In this document: positions 1 to 12,500 of the stretch, piece after piece
Position numbering within the stretch: the stretch's first letter is position 1
Layout: each line of letters begins with the position of its first letter
Assembly: GCF_026241095.1 (NCBI RefSeq)
Contig: NZ_JAPFGB010000013.1
Location: forward strand, 66,556 to 130,555
DNA from: Saccharopolyspora sp. NFXS83
GTDB lineage: Bacteria; Actinomycetota; Actinomycetes; Mycobacteriales; Pseudonocardiaceae
Reading direction: 5' to 3'
DNA: 64,000 nt
Made by a program: the position numbers and the translations under genes
The notes under the pieces: generated by a model
Told to the model about the DNA's origin: nothing
What the model saw: only the letters and a program-made list of their open reading frames with translations
Databases searched by the model: none

Positions 1-590
1 GCGGAGCCCGCGCGGAAGCCCGATCCCAAGCCGCAGCCCAAGCCGAAGGCGGAACAGCCCAAGCCGAAGGCGGAGCAGTCGAAGCCGCAGCCGAAGGAAC
101 AGCCGAAGCCCGAGGCGCAGCGGCAGGAGCGTCCGTCTGATCAGCTCTACGCCGCATTGAACGTAAAGGTCGGTGCTTCCCAGCGGGAGCTGGACCAAGC
201 GTGGCGCGCTATCGAGCTGCGTTATCCGCAGGACGAGCGGCTCTCCGCGGAGGATCAGCGGCGTTACCAGGAGGCGAAGGACGCGTTCTGGGTGTTGTCG
301 GACTCGGCGGAGCGGGCGCGGTACGACAGGGAGCACGCGGGGCGGAGCGCGGGGGATCGGTCGAAGGCCGACGCGCGGTCCAAGCCGGAGCCGAAGCCTG
401 CGCCCCAGCCGGAGCCGCAGGCCAAGCGCCAGTCGCAACCGCAGCCCGAGCCCAAGCCGCAGCCCAAGTCCGAGCCGAAGCCGGAATCGAAGCCCAAGCC
501 GGATCCGAAGCCTGAACCGAAGTCCGAGCCGAAGCCGGAACCCAAGCCGGAGCAGAAGTCCGAGCCGAAGCCGGAGCTGGACCCCAACCT
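1..590 (+). repeat. Pro/Lys/Glu-rich repeats flanking a J-like domain
   Basis: Two stretches (about 1-135 and 370-585) encode degenerate PEPKP, PKPEP and SEPKP units built from repeated ccgaag and cccaag codon pairs. They flank the HPD-less J-like segment and probably act as extended charged linkers. The first stretch runs off the left edge of the window, so its full extent is unknown. Confidence 0.85.
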
Positions 591-3500
591 GGCGTCGAAC
601 ACGGACCACTACGCCGTGCTGGGAGCCAAGCGCGACGAGGAGATCGCCGACATCAGGAAGAAGTGGCGCAAGCTGCTGCTGGCGAACCACCCGGACAAGA
701 ACCCCGGCAACAGGGAGGCGGCGGAGGCCAACACGGTCGCGATCAACAAGGCATGGGAGGTCTTGTCGGATCCGGAGCAGCGCGCGAGGTACGACGACAT
801 GCTCAAGCTGCATGAAATCCGGGCCCAATTCAACGCGGAGTACGGTGCCGGTCCTGGGCCTTCCCACCGAGCCGGACGCCGGCCCCCCGAGCGTCGGGGC
901 ACCGCCCCTGATGCCGGGACGCGGCCCCGGCACGAGCGTCCCCGCCGCCGGCAGACCGGGTTCGAGCAGGACACCCGGCGGGAACGCGAGCACACGCGCC
1001 CGAGCGCGGGGCCGAGCGTCTCACCGGAGGCTCTCGGTCTGGTGCGGGGTGAGTCGGAGTTCATCTCCGACGGGATGTCGTACTGGGAGGAAGTCTGGTT
1101 CCGCCCGAATCTCGTGCAGCAGCGGCCGATCTTCAGCCAGGCCCGGTTCGATCCGCGCGGCCGGGTCCCGATCGGCGTCAGCTTCGTCCGGACTCCGCTG
1201 GCGGACTTCTACACCAGCGTCGGCATGCCGTTGATGGACGGGGTGGTGCGGACGACCCCGGTCGAGGACCTGGCGGACGCGCTGCGGCAGGACCGGCCCC
1301 ACGGCACCGTGCAGCCGCTCTGGGGTGACCAGTACCCGATCGTCACCGACCTCCGGTCCGACTCCGACGGCGCGCACTTCAGCCTTCCCCCCGGGGCGGT
1401 GTACCTGCGCCGCAAGGCGCTGAACCAGCCGATGGAGGTCGTCGCGGGCGGCCAGAGCGCGGCCATCGTGCACCAGCACTCCCGGTACTTCCAGGACGCC
1501 TACTCGCTGAACCGGCAGGGCTCGCTGTTCGCGATGGCGTGCGCGATGACCCAGAACCAGCACGCGCTCTACTTCATGAGACAGCTGCGTTCGGCCGGAT
1601 TCCCGTTCCCGGCGGTTTTCCCCAGGGACATCTTGGGACTGCACCTGAGTTTCGACGAGAACCACCTCGTGGTCGGTGTCTCGAACAACCGCGGCTTCCG
1701 CAGCTTTTCCCGGGCCGATGCCCGGAACCCGATGCGGGCCCCGTCCGAGCCGTGGTTGGAGTCCCAGTACGACGAGTACGAGCTGCGACAGATCGAGCGC
1801 AATTACTGGGTGCACGGACTGCCGCCGCGACCGTCGACCGAACACCGCGGTACGGACGAGCAGCGGGCCCGGTTCGCCCTGTTGGAGTTCGATCCGCTGC
1901 GCGCGCCGCGTGGCGGTCCGTCGTCGACCGCCGAGCCGGAGGGCGAGGGAGGTCACCGGCCTGAGACGCCGCTGGGCATGGACGGGGTCGAGGCGGACGA
2001 GCTGACGACGTTCGCGACGGAGTCCGCCGAGCCGGAGACCGCTGACCAGGCCGGTGGACCGGAGCCCGAGTCTCCTTCGGAGGTGCTGGCCCGGGCGCGG
2101 GAGGACTTGGCGGAGTCGGACTCGACGCGGCCGGGCGGAGGTGGCGATCGCGTCGTCGCCGGGCGCGGCGTGGGACAGGGCGGTCTGGAGACGATCCCCG
2201 AGGACCCCGCCGACCACACCACCGAGCAGGACCCCGCCGAGCAGGACCCCGCCGAGCAGGACACGGCTCCGCAGAGCTCGATGGTCCAGCAGGCCCTGCT
2301 CGAACGACCCGAGGTCGACGGCGAGATCGACGGCACCCGGCTCCGATCGGTGATCAAGGACCTGGTGCGCGACCCGCAGTCGGACGACACCAAGTTGGAC
2401 GAGCGGGTCGACATCGCCTTCTCGGACCAGAACCTGAAGGACGACTTCCGTTCGGGTCTCGAAGGTCTGCACATCGTGGACCTCGGGGACAAGCTCGGCC
2501 GGGGCCCGCGCGTCGTGCTGGACGTGACCGAACTGTCCGAGCCGGGAAGCCCGCTGCCGGGCTGGGGCGACGTGCGGACCTCCGGCGGCCGGGAGCGGGT
2601 GCTGCACCAGGTCTCCAGCAGCCGAGCCAAGGCGCGCACCGAATCCGCGGCGGTCCGGGTGCCGACGCCGTTCGTGGCGGTGTCGGGCAAGCTCGCCGGG
2701 TCCGCCCACCAGCGCGGGTCCAGCATGGGCTCCGCCGCGAAGCGCGGTACGTCGATCGAGATCATCGAACCGGACCTGCCCGTCACCGGTGCCTCGCACC
2801 AGGCCCGCTACCGGATCTCGGTGACCTCGGCGGGACGCCGTACCCGGAAGTACTCCGGCGAGGCGCTGGTCGACCTGCGGCTGAAGTGGCCCCGGCGCGC
2901 GGAGCTGAACCCCGAAGGCGGTCCCCGGATGGGAAATCCGGAGGCGGTCGAGCACGTCGGCTTCTCCGGCGTCGGCGGCATCTACCAGGCGGTGCGCGAC
3001 AAGCTCGGTGGCGACTTCCGCCCGAACGACCCGGCGGAGCTCGAGTTCCGGACCGTGCTGACCGAACTCGGCGACGATGGCAAGTCGCTGCTCAGCGGCC
3101 AGGTGCTGCGCAAGGCCTTCGACTTCGCGAACGTCCGCAAGCCGGTCGACGTCCTCATCGGACTCGCCGATGTCCGGCCGCTGCGGGCAGCCACGGCCGA
3201 GGCGATGCTCATGCGCAAGGAGGTGACCGGCGGCGAGATCTCGTCCGGGGAAGGGATCACCTTCAAGCACGGCGGCGGCGGCGGAGTCGCGGGTGGGGAC
3301 GTCACCGGCGTGACCGGCCTGCTGTTCGGCCCCACCGGCGAGGAGATCCGGGCCAAGATGCACAGCGGCGCCTCAGTGGGGAGCCACGAGCACGAGACCG
3401 CGGAGAAGTACGAGGGCCCGCTCGACGAACACCTGGCGAACCTGAAGTTCGTGGTCGACGTCGTGCCCCGTAAGGTCCGTGGCTCGTCGGGCGATCCGAC

Positions 3501-6500
3501 CCTGGTCGCCGGGACGGTGACCAGCCGGCTCAAGCCGCACAACGCCGAACAGCACGGGTGGACCAACAGCGCTTCCACCACGCCGACGACCGCTCCCGAG
3601 CAGGACACCGACGCCGACCAGGCCCGCAACGCCCCGGACCGGGTGGACGCGGTCCACCGCCTGCCGAAGGCCACCGTCGACGCGCTCGTCGGCCCCGCGC
3701 TGTCCGAACTGGCCGTCCAGGGACACGTGGCCGCACGTGAGCTGCCGCGCCTCGCCCAGCGGATGCGGCGCTTCGTCCAGGATCACGCGAGGGAGATCGC
3801 CCGTGGCGAGGGCGTCAGGTTCCCGCTGAGCGCGTTGCACGACGCCGCGCCGGACGTGTTCTTCCACGGGACCATGGACCTCGATCGGGCGAAGCCCGCC
3901 GTCGAGGAGCCCGGCACGACCATCGGCGGCAACCTCGTCTCCACCCACCAGCGCATCACCGGGCAGGACAAGGACCGGACACGTGCCGGTGGGGTCGCCG
4001 GAATGGGCTACGTCGACAACCTCTGGCCCGGCCTACCCGGGGCGGTCCTGGAACACACCAACCTCGCCGGGGACACCATCGCGCGCAAGGTCGCTGATGA
4101 GCAGTCGTTCCCCGGCAAGGGCCGGGTGCGGCGGTACGGGTACCCGGCCGAGTTCACCACTCGCCTCGGTGGCACCTGGTCGAACCCCGGAAGGGCGCTG
4201 CCCACCGTCACCGGCGCCGTCGACGTGGAGGTGTCGGACTCGCCCGGCACCGTGCTCGACGAGTCGCCCCGCGACGACGCACCGGAGCACACCTGGCAGG
4301 ACGGTGCGGCCGAGCAGCACGGGCGCGAAGGTGACCTGCCCGCCGGTTACGACCTGGATTCGCTGGCCCCGGTGCCCGGGTTGCGGCGGACCACGGCGGA
4401 CATGCTGGGCGGGATCCCGACACACCGGTGGCGGGAGTGGCTGAAGCTGCCGTTCATCGGGCGCACCCCCGCGCGGTTCGACGAGCACCGGCGGCATTGG
4501 CTGCGCCTCAACGCGGGCCGGTCGAACGAGCCCGGTGAGGACGCGCTGAACGAGCGCAACGCCGGTTTGGGCGGGCTGGAGGTCTTCAGCTCGCCGGAAG
4601 AGCGGATGGCCGGTTTCAGCGGGGCTGTGCTGCTCGGCGACCGCCGTGAGCTCAAGACCCACAACCACGGCGGGCTCGCCGGTACCCGCGAACTGCACGG
4701 GGACATCTCGCTGCGGACGCGGCTGAGCAACCCGACCCCGCTCCGCGTCGACGACCACCACTGGTTCGCGGACAAGAGCGCCTCGGAGACCGCCCGCGCG
4801 GTCAGCGTGGAGAAGTCGCTCAGGGGCCGACTGCGGGCAGGGCTGTTCGCGTTCTTCCCGGTGAACAAGGAATTCAGCGTGGGCGCGGCGGCGGGTGCCG
4901 ATCTCTCCTACACCCGAGGTTCCGGCAAGGCGGAAACCGGCATCGCCAAGAGCACCGACGAGGCCGGCCACTACGAACGCGGATACCTGATCCGCTACGA
5001 CGGCGCGCACACGGCGCAGACCTCGGTGCGACGCCGCTGGGAGAGCACCCTCCGCAGGCTGCACGACGGCACCCCGGTGCGGGCGACCAAGTCGCTCCAG
5101 CAGCCCGGCTACGCCCAGGTGTGGGTCCCGGCCAGCGCGATCGATCAGGTCGGGGAACTCGCCGAGGCGGACATCGCGAAGCTGCGGCCGGAGGACGCCG
5201 AGCGGTACCGCCGTGCTCGGGGAGCCTCCGACCCGGCGGAGACCACGCCGGAGAGCGCTCCGGCGGAGCAGGACCGGGACGGGCTTCGGCCCGAGTCGCC
5301 GGACGCGTTGCCGTTCGCCGGGCTCGCGGAGGCCGAGGTCGCGAACCCGCGGTCGGACGATCCGGGATCGGATCGGGAAGCGGAGCCGAGCGAGCACGGG
5401 CCTCGGGCCGAGTCGCCGCGCGAGGCCCCCGCGGTTCGGCCGCCGGACGACGTCGGGCGTGGCAGGGGTGACATCACCGCGCACCGCTTGAAGGCGGGCG
5501 GTGAACTGGCCGACGGGATCAGCCGGGAGCTGGCCCGCTGGTCGCGGGCCGCCGGGCGGTCGACGACCACGCCGTTCGGGTCGGTGGCCGCCGTGCTGCG
5601 GGCGCTGCGCCAGGCGGACGCGTCGGTCACCCCGCCGCCCGCTCAGCGCCTGTTCGACTCGCTCAACGACCGCATGATGCGGGACTCGGTGTGGCCGGTG
5701 CTCGGTTCGCTGAAGGGCGACCCGGTGCTGCGGGAGATGATCAACGGAGGGTGGCCGCTGCTGGTGGTCACCGACCAGGCCTTCGGCCGGGTCGAGCAGC
5801 TCGTGGTGGTGCGCGGCAACCTGGGCGGAGGTCACTACCACCAGACGATCGAACAGCGGTCGGACCCCGGCGCGCCGGAGCGCTCCGCCGGGCACGAACT
5901 CACCCGCCAGAAGCGCGAGTACGACACGCGAGGTTTCCTGGGCACGCTCACCGCCGCCGTCATCGCCTACCCGGCGAAGAACGGGGCTCCGGCGGCTGTG
6001 CTCGCTCCCGGCGGCGCGGTCACCTACAACACGGTGAGCCAGCCGGAGCACGTGCGCGAGCACACCACCGGTGCGTTCGCCGAGCAGCGGGGCTCCAGCC
6101 ACCAGTTCGTCCACGACCTCGACGTCGAGATCGACGTCTACCCGTACGCGTCACCGGGCGCGTACCGCAAGCTGCTGCCGGACTGGTTCTCCGGACTGAA
6201 CTCCCCGGTGCTGAGCGAGCCGTGGTCGGGCAGGTTCACCGTGCCCGACGCGATCCGCTCGACGGTGCCGGTCGAGGAGACCGTCCCGCTCGATTCCCCC
6301 GCGCCGGAACCGCTCGCGGAGCAGTCCTTCTCGCTGCGGCACGACCAGCGGCAACGGGGAGTGCCGCTCGGATTCTCGGCGAACGCCGCCGTCCACGTCG
6401 GCCGCTTCGAGGCGCCGAACCTGCGCGCGGTGTTGAAGGGCCTCGTCCTCGGGGGCGACCAGGAGGGCCGTCCCCGGCTCCGTCCCGGCGACGCGTACTC

Positions 6501-9500
6501 CTTGCTGACCGAGATGCACGTCGACAAGCTGCGCACCAACCTGTCCGCGAGCATGTCCGAGCAGGGTTACCAGGCCGAGCTGACCAGCGGGCCCCTCGCC
6601 CGGGTGGTGCTCAAGGCGGGGTTGACGCAACGCAAGCTGCACCAGGTCATAGACGGTTCGCTGAAGCCGAGCGCGGTCGAGGAACGCCTCGTGAAGTGGG
6701 CTGCCGATCAAGGGCTCGACTGGGGGACCACCTTCACGCTCCAGTTCCGCGAGCAGAACATCCACGACTCGAACTTCCGGCCCATCCAGCAGGCCGCTGA
6801 CTTCGAGAACGTCGGCGGTGAGCGGAAGCGGAAGCAATCCACGGCGTTGTCCGCGAAGATAAAGGCCGCGAACACCGAGCATCGGACGATGTACCTGGTC
6901 TCGGCGGTTCCCCGGTGGAGGCTCGAACCGAGCTACCGGGGCAAGGGCAACCCGTCGGCGTGGAACCAACCGATCAGCACCGGCAGGGACCACCCGATTC
7001 CGCTCCTGGTCGACCGGCAGGGGCTCATCGACCTCGGCTTCGAGGTTCCGGGTTCCGACGCGCACGACCGGGCGCAGGTTTCGGAGCGGGATGAGCTTTC
7101 CGGAACCGGGAACCAGGACGAGAACGAGCTCCTCGTCGAATCCGCCGAGCACCCCATCTGGTCGGGCCCGGGTAGCCGACAGGATTCGGACCCGGTCTTC
7201 GATCAACCCTCGGACCAGCAGGAGCCCTCGCCGCGAGGCGAGCTCGGCCGCGAGGACTCCGAAGCGGATCCGGCCTCCCCGCCGGCGGTTCAGGCCGACC
7301 CGGCCTCGGACCACGAGATCGAGGTCCGCTTCGATGAGGGGCGCACGCTCCCGCTCGGCATGCGCAGCCGGGACCTGGACGACCTCGAGGATCCGGAGAA
7401 CGAGAACCGCTGGATGGTGCCCGACGGCGCGGAGGTGGTGCGGCTCGCGCAGGCGCGCGACCCCGAATCGCCGAACTACCGGCAGGGCTGGGATCAGCTC
7501 ACCCCGGCGCAGTCGTGGGCCCTGATGGCCGCCGAGCTGCGCGGCGCGCAATTCCACCAGCGCGACCGCCGCAGGGCCATCACCCGCATCCGCCGGCTCA
7601 ACCAGCGGTTCGGCGCGTCCTACCCGGACAGCGAGCAAGCACGCGCCGAGATCGCCGCCGCCGCGCACGAGAAGCTCAAGTCCTGGCCCATCGCCCAGAA
7701 CTTGTTCCCGCACGCGCTCGCGTCCGACGGCAACAGTGGGCCCGCCCCGCTGATGCGGTTGCTCGCCGAAGGGCAGCCGGTCCAGAACGGGTGGGAGAGG
7801 GGTGTCCTGGAGGGCACCGACGCGAGTCATCGCGCCAACGTGGAATGGTGGTTCGGCTACTCCTCCGCTTTCCAGCAGGGCGACGGCACGACGGCCGCGG
7901 ATCCGTCGGAGATGCCGCGCTACGGCGCGGTGATTCCGCCGAACCGGACCGAAGGCACCGCCGTCCAGTGGGGCACGGTCGTGCTGCACTGGAACGACGA
8001 CGTCCGTGCTCGCACCACGTTCACGCCCGGAGACACCGGTCTCGCGCTCAGCGACGACGCGAACGCGAACACGGTCAAGTACACCGACAAAGAGCACCTG
8101 TACACGTTGCTCGCTTACGGCGACGAGCAGTTGGTCCGGCACCTCGTGGCCGAGGCCACCGATTTCCGCTACGACCCCGAGCTGGCGGGTGCCCCGGGGC
8201 CGAGCACGCACGACTACCTGGAAGCGCAGATCCACGGCCCGTTGGACCTGTCCTTCGCGGAGAAGGTCGTGATCAATTGGGGACGCGTCAGCGCCCATGA
8301 GGGCACTCAGCCGAGCCTCACTCGTGCCGAGGCCGAACAGCTGGCCGCGGACCTGCGATCCGCGCGCCCGGAGCTGACCGTCGAGTTGGGCAAGGAACTC
8401 GGAGAGCCGGGCGAGGCCGACGCGGCCGAGCAGGACCGGGTGCGGCGGTTGTACGGCCTGGCGCCCGACCGGAACCTGGACGAGCACGAACTGGCCGTGG
8501 CGCGAGAGCTCGACCGGTCGGCGGGTGGCGGCCCGTTCGCCAGGCACGCCGGTCGCGAGGACTTGATCCGGTTGCTGACCGGAGACGACGGCTCCGGCCT
8601 GGACGACGAGACGGCGACGCGGCTGCTCTCGGAGCACTTCGACACCGCCGTCCGGCGTGATGTCGCGGATTCCGCTCCCGGTGCGGACGTGTCGGATTCG
8701 GACGCCGACTCGGCGCCGCTCGATCGCGCCGAGGAAGACGGCCAGGACGACCCGGTGGCCGGCGACGAGCCGCGAGGCTCCACGCGGGACGCGGCAGCGC
8801 AGCCGTCGTCCCCGTCCGCGGATCGAGCGGTCGAGGATGCGCGGGTGTCGCCGGAGGATCCGGAGTGGCGGTCGGCTCGGGTGCACGTGGTGTCGGCCGA
8901 CGGGCTGGCCCCGTCGTTCGAGGTGCGTCGTGTCACGTCGGGTGGGGAGCGGTTCCTCGCCGCGACGGTGCGGCTGAGCTTGCGTCCTGGTGCGGGGGTG
9001 CGCCCGGATCAGGTGGCGGCGCTGCACCGGTCGTTGCTGGACGCGGCCGAGCGACGCGTCAACGATGCGGGGACGAAGTTCCCGACCGGTGACTTCGCCG
9101 GCGCGCGTTTCGTCTTGGACGTTCAGCGCGATGACCGGGCGGGCGGCGCGGCGCACGCCGGGTTCACCGTCGTCGACGGGCCCGCGTCGGACGGCCAGTG
9201 GTCGCTGGACAGCACCGGTGACGAACTGCTCGACGGTGTTCTCCAGCGACTCGGTGCGCCTCCCGCCGAGGACGGCGCGGACGTGCTCGGTCCCGAGCGG
9301 CTTTCCGGGATCGCGTCGTCCGTGGAGGGGTCTTGGCCGATCCACCCTGACCCGCGGCTGCGGGAGGATCACCCGGCGCGCAGCGCGGGCTTCGACGTCG
9401 CGGAGTACGACGCGGCACGTGAGCAGGCGGCGGTGGCCACTGTGGACGCCGATCTCCGGCTGCCGTTCTCCCCGGTGGGGCAGGGGCCGCGCGCGTACTT

Positions 9501-12500
9501 CGACGTGCGTCGTTTCGACGTCGGTGGCGAGCGGGTCGTGGAGGGCACGCTGCGGCTCGATCTCGATCCGGCCGCGGGTGTCACCGATGAGCAGGTCGAC
9601 GGTGTGTGGCGGTCGACGGTGTTCGGGGTGAACTACCTGGTCAACAGCCAGGGATTGCTGTTCCCGGAGGGCGCGGAGCTGGCCGGGGAGCGGTTGCTGG
9701 TGCGGGCCGAGCGCGCCGCAGGTGATTCGGCGCATCGCCGGATGGCGGTGACCTCGCCGGGAGCGCGGGCGCAGGACGACCGCTTGCCGGTGGGCAAGTC
9801 GCCGTTGATCTACGCGCACGAGGTGCTGCACCGGTTCGGGTTGCGCGATGAGAACGCGGGCGAGCGGCGGCTGCCCGCCGGTCTGCTCCAGCACATCCGC
9901 AATCACAAGCAACTGGTGGCCCGGCACATGGCGGAGTGGGGCGGTGTGATGCGGCACGCGCACAACACCGGAACCAACGTGATGGGCGGGATCGACGCGC
10001 GGGACCTGACGGTGGCCCCGCACGTGCGGTCGCGGCACCTGAGCCAGCTCGGCCGGGTGATCTCGGGTGCGCTGGCTTCCCCGACGTCCTATCGGGGACC
10101 TGACCACGAGCCCACCGGCCAGCACGCCCCCGAACCGAGCTCGGACGACGACGATCCCGTCGCCCGGTTCAACGAGCGCCGGCTCCGGCGGATGCTCGCC
10201 GAGGTCAACGACTACCTCGCGGTCCGCGAACCGGACAGCACCCACATCTGGCGCGGTGCGGACGGGCAGGACCGCAGGGGGAGCGAGCGGGAATGGGGTG
10301 ACCTCCTCGACCGCGGCGTGAACCTGCTCAAGCAGTGGAACGCCGAGCACGGCGCCGAGCGGTCCCTCCGGCAGCCCTACGTGCTGGAGAACCGCGTCGA
10401 GACCTTGAAGCGGGAACTCGAACTAGGGAGACGCGGCCACCGCGTGGTCGAGAAGATCAACCCCGCGGTGGATCACCCCGACCAGCCCACGACGAGAAGG
10501 CTGAAGTGGCTGATCCACGACGTGGTGGACCATGCGACGTGGTCGAAGTCGTGGCTGGACCAGATGGGGGACACGCTCGGCGACATCGGTGCCGGCACCG
10601 AACACCGGGGAGCGCACCTGCGCATCCAACGCGGTTTCCGGCGCCTGTTCGCCGAGCTGTACGCCTGGCGGGCGGAGGCGATTTCCGGGCAGCCGATCGA
10701 CCCCGATCGGTATGCGTCGCTGGCTCAGCTCTACAGCGGGCTGAAGAGCCTGGAGGACTCCTACGAATCCGAATTCGCGCAGGTGTCCAGCTCGCTGGAG
10801 AGGTTCCTCGCGAAGAAGTCCGACATCAGGGTGAAGGATTCGGTCTTCAGTGACACGGCGGCCGAGTTCGATGTGCCGGGTCGCCGCGTCTCGGCGATCC
10901 GTCCGGCGAACGCGCTCGACGCGGCGGTGCGCCCGGTCGATCCGTCCGGTTTGCGGATGATCGAGCTTTCCGCCGGTCCGGGCGGGATGCTGTGGCGCAC
11001 GGACGACGAGTTGCTCTACCGGGAGGACGACCGGCCCTACCAGGCGGTCTTCCGGCTCGGCGTCGTCCCGTGGGAAGAATCGGTGCTGCCGTCCTCGCTC
11101 GACGATTACCAGGCGACGCTGGGCCAGCGAACGTCTTTCGTCTCGGTCAGCCGGAGAAAGGAATTCTCGGCCGAATGGGGTGATCACCGCTACGACTTCG
11201 AGGATGAGATCCGGGAGAGCGACCGGATCCAGGTGTTCGAGATCGATGCTCCCGGCGGGATCGACCTGGTGACGTCGCTGAACCGGTACGCCATGCCCAA
11301 GCAGCAGGAGGTGGTTTTCCCAGGCGGCGTCCGGCCGGAGTTCATCCGGGGTGTCGAGCTGCGGTACGACGACGGCCGGGTCGAGTACGTCCGGAACCCG
11401 GCCTACCGGTCGCACCCGGCTTCCGCGCAGCCGTCGCCGTCGGTGGCTCCGGTGGTGCCGCGGGGACAGGTATCGGGACCCGGGTTGGGAGTGGCCGGGG
11501 TGTCTTATCCCGGTCCGAGCCGACCCGGCCTGCTCGCGGATCCGGAGCCGGGACGTGACCGGCCGCTTCCGCCGGTGGTGCATCGTGGCGAGTTCGAGGT
11601 GGAGACCTTCGGCGGGCAGCCGCACGTGCGGCTGTACACCGTGGTGTCGGCGGCGCAGTTGCCGCAGCTCGACGTGCTGAGCAACGAGCCGACCGCGGCG
11701 TCGGTGGGTGATGTGCAGCAGGATCCGGTGACCGGGAAGATCACCGTGCTGACCTCGCAGGTCGGGCGTCCGTTGTCGGTGATCGCGGGACGTCCGCTCT
11801 CGGCGGTGCAGTTGTTGTCGGCGGCTGAGGACGTGCTGGGTGAGGTGCTGCCGTGGCGGTCGGTGAATCCGCCGGTGATCCGGTCGTACCTGGCGCCGTT
11901 GGACGTGGTGCGGAAGTTGAGCACCGATGCGGCGGCGCGGGAGCAGTTCCCGCACCAGCACGACGGACGGACCGTGAACGTGTGGCCCAAGGCGGGGCCG
12001 AACCTGTTCACCGTCCCGCAGGAAGCACTGCCCGGCCTCGCGCGCGAGCTCGTGCCGGGTTCGATGGTCACCTACACCTCGGGCACCGGCCGGGACGGGC
12101 TGTTGCGCGGGGACTGGGCGGGTGCGGTCGAGCACGTGGACGGTCTGCGGGACCGGTTGGGCGTGCCGCGCACCGACCGCGAGCTCGCACCTAACTGGCG
12201 GGCCTGGCCGTCGCTGGAAGAGCTGGAGACCGGTTCCACCTGGCAATCCCGCCGGATCGCACGAGGGCTGCGGCAGCACTACTCGACCTGGCTGGAGCTG
12301 GTGTCCCCGTCGCGGCGGGACGCGGCGGTCGAACTGCGCGAGGGTGATCCGGTCGTGCCGATCGACGAGCGGACCGAGGAGCTGCGGGACTTCCTCGACG
12401 ACCACGATCTCGGCGACCGGCTGGATTCCTGTGCCGATCACCACGGAAGCACGCCGGCGCGTCCGTGCGAGCTGGACGACTTCATGGAGCGCACGGTGCG

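Noticed and set aside
1-590. Short regular repeats that could suggest a CRISPR array
   Set aside because: Units are 6-9 bp, in frame and encode Pro-Lys/Glu; there are no spacers of constant length.
6151-10350. A 1399-residue open frame on the minus strand inside the giant gene
   Set aside because: It is the mirror of a GC-rich coding frame: Arg/Gly/Val/His-rich, with no family motifs. The plus frame has clear domains.
11580-12080. A second ADP-ribosyltransferase domain after the first
   Set aside because: There is an initial Arg-containing strand (VRLYTV), but I could find no convincing SxS or QxE motif, so no call is made.
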